Part shown: piece after piece, positions 48,894 through 56,386 of the stretch
Layout: each line of letters opens with the position of its first letter
Numbering within the stretch: the stretch's first letter is position 1
Assembly (NCBI RefSeq): GCF_901709675.1
Contig: NC_051094.1
Location: 10,596,501 to 10,660,500, forward strand
DNA from: Syngnathus acus
Lineage: Eukaryota; Chordata; Actinopteri; Syngnathiformes; Syngnathidae
Length of the DNA stretch: 64,000 bases
Direction: 5' to 3'
Position numbers and translations under genes: made by a program
Notes under the pieces: generated by a model
What the model saw: only the letters and a program-made list of their open reading frames with translations
What the model was told of the DNA's origin: nothing
Databases searched by the model: none

Positions 48894-49607
48894 TTTCCGT
48901 TCATGAACGAGTCAGTGACGCAATTTCCCGTTCACGACCGGTTGAGAGACTGTTGCCAACGGATCAGTGTGTAAGTCAGGGCCGGTTCTAGGAATGCACA
49001 TAAGAGGGGGCAGTCTGAAATGTGAAGGGGGCATGTTTTTTTTTTTTTTTTTTTTTACACATTTTTAACACTGTTTAGTTTAGTTTAGTTTAGTTTATTG
49101 TTTAGCACATATTATTATAACAAATAACAGTGCAGGGAGGGAGACGAAGCCTAGGGCTTGTAAGGAGCTCCACTCCTGTATAATCAAAGTGCACAACAAA
49201 CAAAGTGCTGTGACATCAAATATTATTCAAGTGTTTAAGAAAGAAAAAAAATAATAATAATATATATATATATATATATAAATGAATAAACATCAATGAA
49301 TAAACACAAGCATAACTAGCTAAATATTAAATCGTCATATTTATATATGCATATATACGAAAGTGAACGTATACATACATAAACAAATACACTATACAAA
49401 ATGAGAAACAAGAGAAACAAAATTTGACACTTTAGTGATGTTGAAACAATCAAAAAACACCAGGTAAGAAAATAGCTGAGCGGAAGCAGAAGAACTGCAA
49501 ACAGAAAATAACAAAACAAGGAAGAATCAGGGTATAAATAGTGGTTTAAGTTGATGTTCTTAGTATGGATCAGCTGAGTGCGGTGGAGTAATTTTGGACT
49601 GGTAGGA

Positions 49608-52600
49608 TCATGAGTGGAGAAGGTGGTGTTTCAGGTGCTTTCTAAAAGCAACCTGTGAAGATATGGATCGAATATGGATTGGTAGCTCATTCCAGAGTGA
49701 GGGCCCTCTAAAATGGATATTGTATTGATGGCGTGATGTTCGACAGGACGGTGGGTGGAGATTGTCCCCCTGTCTTGTAGGATAAGAATGTAATTCCGAT
49801 ACAAATGCGAAGAAATTATGAAAAGTGGCTGGAAGACAGTGTTTCCTGTATATATATTTATGGGTGAGTAGACAGGTTTGATGAATATTTACTTTATCAA
49901 TTGGCAGTAATGAATAGTTTCTAAACAATGGTGCCGATGGTTCATATCTATTTGAAAAAGAGATCATTTTTAGGAACTTCTTTTGTATGATGAGTAATTT
50001 GCTGAGGTATGTTGGATATGTAGCTGCCCAGACTATGTTGCAGTAATTGAGTAAAGGAAAGAGGAAACTATAATACAGAGTGAGATGAGCAGACGGATGG
50101 ACCAAGGGACAAACTTTTCGTAAGATACCTAGCGTTTTCATGGATCTTTTGCAAACCAAATCAATGTGTTCAGACCAGTTTAAGTGTTTATCTACTATAA
50201 CTCCTAGGAATTTAGTGCTAGTAACTTGATGGATTTCGTTATTATTTATGTAAATTTTGGCCTGTTCTTTGGGGTAAGATTTATTTATATTGCAGAAGAT
50301 CATGAAGTTACATTTGTTTATATTGAGTGACAACTTATTTATTTTGAACCATTTTGTAACAGCGTGCAACTCAGTATTCACACGTGCAATGAGGAAATTA
50401 AAATCCTCGTGGGTGGCAATGAGATTGGTATCATCCGCAAATAACAAAGGAAGAAAATTTGAACAAGACATGGAAAAATCATTTATGTACACCAAAAATA
50501 ATAGAGGACCCAATATTGAGCCCTGCGGGACCCCAAATAGTATTTTAGATCTGTTGGAAGAACAACCATTTATATATACATATTGTTCTCTGTTGGCGAG
50601 ATAGTTTGTGAACCATTTCAGGGCAGAATCGTTCACTCCATATCTCTCTAGCTTAGCGATGAGGATCTTATGGTCGACAGTATCAAATGCTTTGCTTAAA
50701 TCTAGAAAGACACCAAGAGCGAATTTCTTATTGTCAAGAGCCGTTGAGATGTGGTTGGCAAGCTGAAGCAGTGCATGCTCAGTAGAAAACTTTTTGCGGA
50801 AACCGTATTGATGTTTATAGAGAATATTGTTTGTTTCTAGGTGCTTTGCCAATCTTGAGTAAACCAGTTTTTCTAGAATCTTGGAGAAGCAAGGAAGTAC
50901 GGATATAGGTCGATAATTACCATATTCATTAGTCTCACCAGCTTTGAAGATAGGAATGACTTTAGCAATTTTTAATTCTTGGGGTACAATGCCAAATTTT
51001 AAAGATAAGGAGAAAATGTGTGTTAGTGGAATTATTATTGAATGAATAATTTTCTTAATAAGTATGCTTCTGATCTCATCATGGCCAGGGGCCGAGTTTT
51101 TCAAGCTCATGACGATGTTGTAAACTTCCTCAACACTAGGAGGGTCAAGAATGGAGAGTGAAGGAAACTGCCCTTTAATAAGGCAACAGGGGCTTGTATC
51201 AGAGGTTGAGAAGCTAGATGCCAAGGTAGCGCCAACATTTACAAAGAAATCATTGAAACCATTAGAAATATCTATTGGGTTTGAATGAGCTCTATTCTTC
51301 CCCAGCATCTCATTTGGGGTCGATGTTTTTGATTTCTTGCGATGTAATAAATGGTTGATAAGATTCCACGTTGTTTTGATGTCACCGGAGGCTTGTGTAA
51401 ATTTATCAGCATAGTAAGTTTGTTTGGTTTTCCTTAGTAAAGCTGTAAATCTGTTTTTATATTTCTTGTATGTTTCTATATTTATAGGGATGGGATTTGC
51501 AATAGATTTTCTATATAGTTTATTTTTTTTACGTGAAGATTTTTTTAGTTCATCCGTTATCCATGGTTTCCCCTTAGAGTTATTTTTACGACTAGAAGTT
51601 AAAGGAAAGGAGAACTCTAATGCATTTGTGAGTATTGTTAGAAGGGAGTGATAGGCTTTGTTGACATCTTGCAACAGGATAACCTCATCCCATGACACAG
51701 AGCTGATGATAGATATAAAAGATACCATGTTTTTCTCAGTAAATTTGCGGAATTTCATTTGATCTCCAATATGATCTTTGATTTCAGGACTACTATCATT
51801 GTGGATGAGATGGAAGACAGGTAGATGGTCGGATACATCACAGATCAAAAGGCCAGATGTTATCTTGTAGTCTAGAGAATTAAATAGGATATTGTCTATG
51901 AGAGTGGCCGTTGAGCTTGTGATCCTGGAGGGTTTGTTGATAAGAGGGAAAAAGTTTCTGGAATATAATGTATTAAGGAAGTCTGCTGTATGTGACTGCT
52001 TAGATTCAAGCAAATTAATATTATAGTCACCAAGTAAGACACATAATTTGTTTTCTTTGTTTATAATTTCTAGAGTAGAGTCGAGGGCTTCATTGAAGGT
52101 GATTTTATCAGAGTCTGGTGGTCTATATATACATCCAATTATCACATTTTTGTTGTTTATAAGTGAGCAAGAGGAGAGTTCTATAAACACAGATTCTACT
52201 ACAGTCATGTCAAAATTGACACTTAAATCCTTTCTGGGAGAGAAATTTAAGTTATCAATCACATACAGTGAGACTCCTCCACCTTGCTTGTTTGGTCTAC
52301 AGGAATGTATAGGAGTGTAGTGAGAGAGAGGATAGCTAGATGTATTATCAACCATCCAAGTTTCAGTAAGAGCTATTACTGAAAAAGAATGTGTTAAGGT
52401 TGATAAATAGGTTTTTAGACCATCATAATTTTTAGAGATACTCCGTACATTGAAGTGGACAGTGGAGAATACATTTGTTTGGCAGTGGCCAGGAGGAGTA
52501 TTGCACAGTTTGTTAAACATATCTTCAGAAAAATATTCACATGACATTTCAACAGATTTTAAGGGAGTGTAATTTGTATCTGGGTTAAGGAAGGACTCAT

Positions 52601-52706
52601 AGATACCAGCATTAGCATTCTCTAGGTCAAATGAATTAAATAGTAAAGAGTCAAGATTCGGTGGGACAGAAATTCCTGCATTTGTGAGAATGTCACTGGA
52701 TGGCAT
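49608..52706 (-). CDS. LINE ORF2: APE endonuclease and reverse transcriptase (intact, 1,032 aa)
   Basis: The N-terminal part is an APE-type endonuclease: HFNVRSI, IALTETW (catalytic Glu), IGCIYRPPDSD, LLGDYNINLL, LIDNILFNS and VSDHLPVF (catalytic Asp-His). The reverse transcriptase follows, with FLDLSKAFDTVDH (motif A), GVPQGSILGPLLFLVYIND and LLFADDTNLIA (catalytic Asp-Asp). It ends with a C-terminal region carrying FRGPSLWNELPIHIRSIS. There is no frameshift or internal stop. By these motifs it belongs to the CR1/L2/Jockey side of LINEs; the exact clade needs a tree. It is leftward, 131 bases after ORF1. Confidence 0.92.
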   Translation of the reverse strand: MPSSDILTNAGISVPPNLDSLLFNSFDLENANAGIYESFLNPDTNYTPLKSVEMSCEYFSEDMFNKLCNTPPGHCQTNVFSTVHFNVRSISKNYDGLKTYLSTLTHSFSVIALTETWMVDNTSSYPLSHYTPIHSCRPNKQGGGVSLYVIDNLNFSPRKDLSVNFDMTVVESVFIELSSCSLINNKNVIIGCIYRPPDSDKITFNEALDSTLEIINKENKLCVLLGDYNINLLESKQSHTADFLNTLYSRNFFPLINKPSRITSSTATLIDNILFNSLDYKITSGLLICDVSDHLPVFHLIHNDSSPEIKDHIGDQMKFRKFTEKNMVSFISIISSVSWDEVILLQDVNKAYHSLLTILTNALEFSFPLTSSRKNNSKGKPWITDELKKSSRKKNKLYRKSIANPIPINIETYKKYKNRFTALLRKTKQTYYADKFTQASGDIKTTWNLINHLLHRKKSKTSTPNEMLGKNRAHSNPIDISNGFNDFFVNVGATLASSFSTSDTSPCCLIKGQFPSLSILDPPSVEEVYNIVMSLKNSAPGHDEIRSILIKKIIHSIIIPLTHIFSLSLKFGIVPQELKIAKVIPIFKAGETNEYGNYRPISVLPCFSKILEKLVYSRLAKHLETNNILYKHQYGFRKKFSTEHALLQLANHISTALDNKKFALGVFLDLSKAFDTVDHKILIAKLERYGVNDSALKWFTNYLANREQYVYINGCSSNRSKILFGVPQGSILGPLLFLVYINDFSMSCSNFLPLLFADDTNLIATHEDFNFLIARVNTELHAVTKWFKINKLSLNINKCNFMIFCNINKSYPKEQAKIYINNNEIHQVTSTKFLGVIVDKHLNWSEHIDLVCKRSMKTLGILRKVCPLVHPSAHLTLYYSFLFPLLNYCNIVWAATYPTYLSKLLIIQKKFLKMISFSNRYEPSAPLFRNYSLLPIDKVNIHQTCLLTHKYIYRKHCLPATFHNFFAFVSELHSYPTRQGDNLHPPSCRTSRHQYNIHFRGPSLWNELPIHIRSISSQVAFRKHLKHHLLHS

Positions 52707-52837
52707 GAAAAGTGTAGGGGAACTGTCTACCTGAGATGGATGTCCTCCCTGCCAGTCTCTGTTTGCCTTGTTGTACTTCGCTGTAATCCATTATTTTCGT
52801 CCGGAGGGTCCATAGGTACCAGTTAATGGTCATTAGT

Positions 52838-53458
52838 TCAGCCATTGTAAATGTTTGGTTCCCCCACCACCAGGCCACATTTCTTCAGTTCCTCCAGTTC
52901 ACTCACAACGAGAGTTTTGACATCTTCTGGTGTTGCTCCGTTTGTTTTAATCCATATTTTACAGTTCCTGACCCACGTTGCGAGAATCTTGTTTTCCTTC
53001 TTCAGTTTGCGTGCGTTCCAGGCTATCTCAGCATTCTTCTTAGTGAGGTGCTCATTTAGGTAAACACCCGTTCCTTGTAGCTTCCTCCCTTGCTTCAAAA
53101 GATCCACTTTATGTTTCCTATTTGCGAACCGAATGATAATTTTCGGAGGATCCAGTGGTCGTTTTCGGTTTCTTGGGAGTGTGTGACAAGCGGCAATGTT
53201 TCCTTTCTGGAGTTCCATGTGCTTACTCTCGAAAAACTGTACTACCTGATCTTCGAGCGTTGACAGCTCGTCCGATGGAGAGTCATCTGTCGAGGGATCC
53301 GAAGGACCCGCCGCCCTGGCGTAGGAGCGGTGAGATGTTTTTAGACCCGTGATTATGAGGTCTTCTTGTCGGGAGTACTGCTCCAGTGCATCTACTCTCC
53401 GTTTACTACTGTTAGTGTTTTCTTCACGGCAGTTGTTAGCTGTGTGTCCAGATCTCAA
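52838..53458 (-). CDS. LINE ORF1, N-terminally shortened
   Basis: The frame is open from about 53490 and ends at 52838, giving roughly 206 recognisable residues. It contains EQYSRQEDLIITGL and PPKIIIRFANRKHKVDLLKQ, typical of the RNA-binding (RRM-like) ORF1 protein of LINEs, followed by a basic helical C-terminus. No ATG is found before the conserved part; the first in-frame ATG lies within it. The coiled coil expected in front is missing. Either the copy has an internal deletion between the 5' UTR and ORF1, or translation starts in an unusual way. Confidence 0.75.
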   Translation of the reverse strand: MRSGHTANNCREENTNSSKRRVDALEQYSRQEDLIITGLKTSHRSYARAAGPSDPSTDDSPSDELSTLEDQVVQFFESKHMELQKGNIAACHTLPRNRKRPLDPPKIIIRFANRKHKVDLLKQGRKLQGTGVYLNEHLTKKNAEIAWNARKLKKENKILATWVRNCKIWIKTNGATPEDVKTLVVSELEELKKCGLVVGEPNIYNG

Positions 53459-53624
53459 CCTGGAGAAGTGGATTGCACTCTGTCAGGCCTCTACACTAAG
53501 ACCTGTCCAGCTTGGGTGTCCCACCTGAAGATTAAAGCTTCTGCTGATATAGCTCTTAGGGTCACTGAGGCACGCAAACCCCCTGACCACAATAAGGTGG
53601 CAATCTCTCAGGGGGGGGAACATA

Positions 53625-53948
53625 TAATATGAATGTTATATTCAGTATTATTTGAGTTGTTGTTAATCATTAGTTATATCGCGCGCGGGTCATTACGACG
53701 AGTTTGGTGGAGTTTTTACTGCTTCTTCCAACTCCTACCGCGCTGACTGTAACTTGACACTCTCTGGCTGCGTCTTGCCTCATTTGCATACTCACAGTGA
53801 TTGGATGTTTACGGAGGGGCGCGGAGTCCTGACAGCAGGCTGTGTGAGGGAGGACACACACTGCACTTCTAAAAGTTTGATTCGAGGGGGCAGGACATCT
53901 GTTTGAGGGGGCGTTGCCCCCTCTTGCCCCTGCGTAGAGCCGGCCCCG
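53625..53948. repeat. Right arm of the hAT-type element
   Basis: This is the stretch between the LINE 5' end and the right terminal repeat. It includes the AGGGGGCGTTGCCCCCTCTTG palindrome-like segment next to the end. No coding capacity is recognised. Confidence 0.6.
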
Positions 53949-54020
53949 GTGTAAGTGTTGTATTATAGAAAGAAATGTGTTAATTACCCGAGCCAATTAT
54001 TATTATATATAATAATTTGG

Positions 54021-54105
54021 GGGGGGGGGGGGGGGTGTAGTTGTATTGTTTGATGTGTATGGGTTGTGTATGGTCAGTGAGTGTGTGTGTGTGGGGGGGG
54101 GGGGT
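54021..54105. repeat. Poly-G and GT simple repeats
   Basis: Two G runs (about 54018-54035 and about 54092-54104) are separated by GT-rich sequence. They are likely length-variable and assembly-prone. Confidence 0.85.
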
Positions 54106-54207
54106 TAGGGGGGATTCATTGAACGATTCGTTTGAACGACTCTTTTGAGTGAACTGATTCAGTTCACCTAAAAGAACTGGAATGCACATCACTAGTGGCA
54201 ACTAGTA

Positions 54208-54277
54208 TTGGCTCGTGAGTGAACGACTCGTTCAAAAGAACGAATCTTTTCAGTGCACGAGAGTGAACGAATCACTT
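54208..54277 (+). repeat. Repeat A, copy 2
   Basis: A direct copy of 47009-47080, with TTGGCTCGTGAGTGAACGA at the start and GAGTGAACGAATCACTT at the end and a few substitutions. It lies just right of an inverted-type end (GAATGCACATCACTAGTGG at 54180-54198), a motif order known from the ends of fish repeats. Confidence 0.85.
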
Positions 54278-54319
54278 CCTAAAGCCAAGATGGCGGCTTC
54301 CGACAGGATGTGACACCAG

Positions 54320-54374
54320 GATAATAATAATTCTTAAATGTGTATAGCGCTTTTCAAAAACCCAAAGACGCTTA
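54320..54374 (-). mobile_element. 55-bp LINE 3' end with target duplication
   Basis: The 15-base strings at 54305-54319 (AGGATGTGACACCAG) and 54375-54389 (AGGATGTGATGCCAG) match at 13 positions and bracket a 55-base insert. The insert starts with AAT repeats and contains TATAGCGCTTTTC and AAAGACGCTT, which in reverse is the typical 3' end of L2-like fish LINEs with an ATT tail. It is an extremely 5'-truncated insertion. Confidence 0.8.
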
Positions 54375-54389
54375 AGGATGTGATGCCAG

Positions 54390-55189
54390 ACAGGAAGGCG
54401 CCATGCAAATGAGCATACACATTTGCATAACAATAGACATCAAAGGAAGCTGCATTGCATTACTCTGACTTATAACTTCATATGACAGGTGAGAATGAAT
54501 GTGAATGTGTTTGAATAGCAAGTAGTTAGTTACCTGTCCCCGGAGTAGACATATTATTTTGCTATGTCAGCAGCCTCCTCTGTTCAGTCTCTTTGTGCTT
54601 TAGCACGCCGAGTGTGATTTATCGTAGAAATGTTATCATGTGGTCTACGCACACAATTTTAACAAAAGTCAAACTAAAAGATTTAGCTCATCACGACAGA
54701 ATATGGTTGCAAATTACACAAATCCAAGGATGAAATGTCAAAGCCACGCTCATCTTTTCCTTTCTGACTTAATTTTGTCCGTCCCACTCAGGGGTCCCCA
54801 ACCTTTGCTTTTAACCTTCCATAGCCAGCCACCATAAAGCCTTGACAAAATGCTGCAAATTCTTTCCAAATGTTTTTTTTTTTTTAATGGTGACGGGCTA
54901 CCCGCGACCCTCGTGAGGATAAGCGCTTCAGGACAATGGATGTATGTATTTGATTACGTTAATAGCGATATCAAAATTGTTACAAAGCAAGATACAATCC
55001 TTTTTTTCAAAATGCTTACAAAGAGCAATACAAAATGCACCCAAATGGCGTCATGAGGAAGTCTGACTAATACTCGTACCTCGGGCGTAATAAATTAATG
55101 ATCAAATTGACCAGATTATAAAATTGCCCTGTCCGAGTCAGTAAACTATTAAATGAGTTAACAGGTGACACACCAATTGTCTTTATTAT
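54390..55189. other. Intergenic, downstream of the lectin gene
   Basis: No exon is recognised. An inverted fragment of the CCATCCATTTTCT-type fish repeat lies at about 54888-54955 (CGCGACCCTCGTGAGGATAA). The rest is AT-rich unique-looking sequence. Confidence 0.5.
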
Positions 55190-55790
55190 TTTATTATTTT
55201 TTTGGTCAAATAAACAAGGTAAAACAACGGATGGTATAATAACGCATGGTAAATTTAACAATAAGTAAATGAAATATAAGAAATCAATGATGAAAATGCA
55301 TGGTAAATCGAAGAGAATAACAACATGGTAAATTGGACAAAGGAATAATAATGCAGGGTAAATCATCAGATGGCATAATCATAATGCATGGTAAATTTAA
55401 CAATAAGTAAATGAAATATAAGAAATCAATGATGAAAATGGACGGTAAATCTAAGAGAATAATAACATGGTAAATCGTCAAATGGCATAATCATAATGCA
55501 TGGTAAATTTAACAATAAGTAAATGAAATATAAGAAATCAATGATGAAAATGCACGGTAAATCTAAGAAAATAATAACATGGTAAATTGGACAAAGGAAT
55601 AATAATGCATGGTAAATCATCACATCACATGTTAAGTCAAGAAGAAGAAGTAAACAGAATCATAACGCTTGGTAAATCTAACAAAAAGACTAATGCATGG
55701 TAAATCAGTCATAATAATGCATCAGTCAATCAAAATGCATGGTAAATCAGTCAATCAAAATGCATGTTAAATCAAACAGATCGATCATGC
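55190..55790. repeat. AT-rich tandem repeat, 'TGCATGGTAAAT' family
   Basis: Long copies start at 55244, 55386 and 55498 (spacings 142 and 112), each beginning GCATGGTAAATTTAACAATA and continuing TATAAGAAATCAATGATGAA. Shorter iterations of ATGGTAAATC fill the right part up to 55790. The 30-base difference in spacing equals the presence or absence of one GGACAAAGGAATAATAATGC block. On the minus strand the array gives spurious hydrophobic reading frames. It lies immediately downstream of the lectin gene stop codon and includes AATAAA candidates on the minus strand near 55183. Confidence 0.9.
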
Positions 55791-55794
55791 AAGG

Positions 55795-56386
55795 TCAATT
55801 ACTCGCCACTTGCATTGGCGCCTTTCCATCCAGCGCATAACGGTCTGTGGGCATCTTACACATGTAGCCGTTGAGTTCCGCGCACGACATCATCTTCCAT
55901 TTGCCAGACTGAAAGTCCAAGTGAGATTGATTTTAATGCAAAAAAAACTCATCTCCGGCGAGCGTGTCAATCTTTTCCGCACCCACCTGGCTCAAGGCGG
56001 CCACGCAATTCTCCAACCTGTCGCCAAGTTCTTCCGGAGCCCAGTTGGTTAAGGTCACCTTCTGGTGGTCCGACCACGCGAATTTGCCGGGAACCGCCAG
56101 GGCGTTCAGTCCAATCCACGTGTCGCTGGGGGCTGCAAACAGCAAGAGAGCTCTCATTTGCTTTCCAGATATGGCACCGATCAAGCAGTTGCGACGCTTG
56201 GCGAGCGCGCACCTGACATCACGAGGTCTTGCAGCCAATCCCGCTCAACCTTGGAGCGAATGGACACCAGCTTGGCATTCAGACGGCAGCAGGCTTGTCG
56301 AGCGCCGTACCACGTCTTTCTCTCATCGAAATGTTTGTAGCAGAAGTCCGCAAACTCCTCCCATTCAGAATCCAAGCATCTCGGCT
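55795..56386 (-). CDS. Lectin gene: C-terminal CTLD (F) and stop
   Basis: Exons: 56213-56386, 55987-56132, 55795-55908. The domain opens with RCLDSEWEEFADFCYKHF, continues with WYGARQACCRLNAKLVSI and DTWIGLNAL, then WSDHQKVTLTNWAPEE and ENCVAALS, and closes with MSCAELNGYMCK. The CTLD cysteines and the WIGL core are present. There is no EPN or QPD and no WND. After the last cysteine only about 20 residues follow, ending VASN and TGA. A GT within the last codons (CAA|GTGGCG) could act as a donor, but no following exon with a membrane segment is seen before the tandem repeat. Confidence 0.85.

Larger units (their letters stand above)
49074..53620 (-). mobile_element. Near full-length LINE (CR1/L2/Jockey-like group)
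   Basis: Reading on the minus strand: a 5' region (about 53460-53620) with a string that I recognise from the 5' end of fish LINEs (CACCTTATTGTGG), a shortened ORF1, ORF2 with endonuclease and reverse transcriptase, then a 3' UTR ending in CTAAA repeats (TTTAG on the plus strand, 49074-49099) that serve as the tail. Clear target duplications were not found. The ORF2 frame is intact, which suggests a fairly recent insertion into the hAT-type element. Confidence 0.85.
48977..53948. mobile_element. hAT-type element with perfect 8-bp target duplication, invaded by a LINE
   Basis: GTGTAAGT at 48969-48976 and 53949-53956 is a perfect 8-base target duplication. The ends are inverted repeats: left CAGGGCCGGTTCTAGG, right (as complement) CGGGGCCGGCTCTACG, with similarity continuing for about 35 bases including AAGAGGGGGCA. 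The element proper is only the outer parts (48977 to about 49073 and about 53625-53948). No transposase is left, so it was non-autonomous. The interior is filled by a LINE in minus orientation. Confidence 0.85.

Noticed and set aside
53366-53632. Plus-strand open frame of 88 codons at the LINE 5' end
   Set aside because: The opposite strand carries the LINE ORF1 and a 5' UTR-like segment. The plus-strand frame is a shadow of that repeat.
53670-53996. 108-codon minus-strand open frame across the right end of the hAT-type element
   Set aside because: It crosses the terminal repeat and the target duplication, so it cannot be an old gene. No motif is seen.
55067-55623. Three similar hydrophobic minus-strand open frames that look like membrane helices
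   Set aside because: They are translations of the same AT-rich tandem repeat unit. The hydrophobicity comes from ATT/TTA-rich codons, and there is no conserved gene structure.
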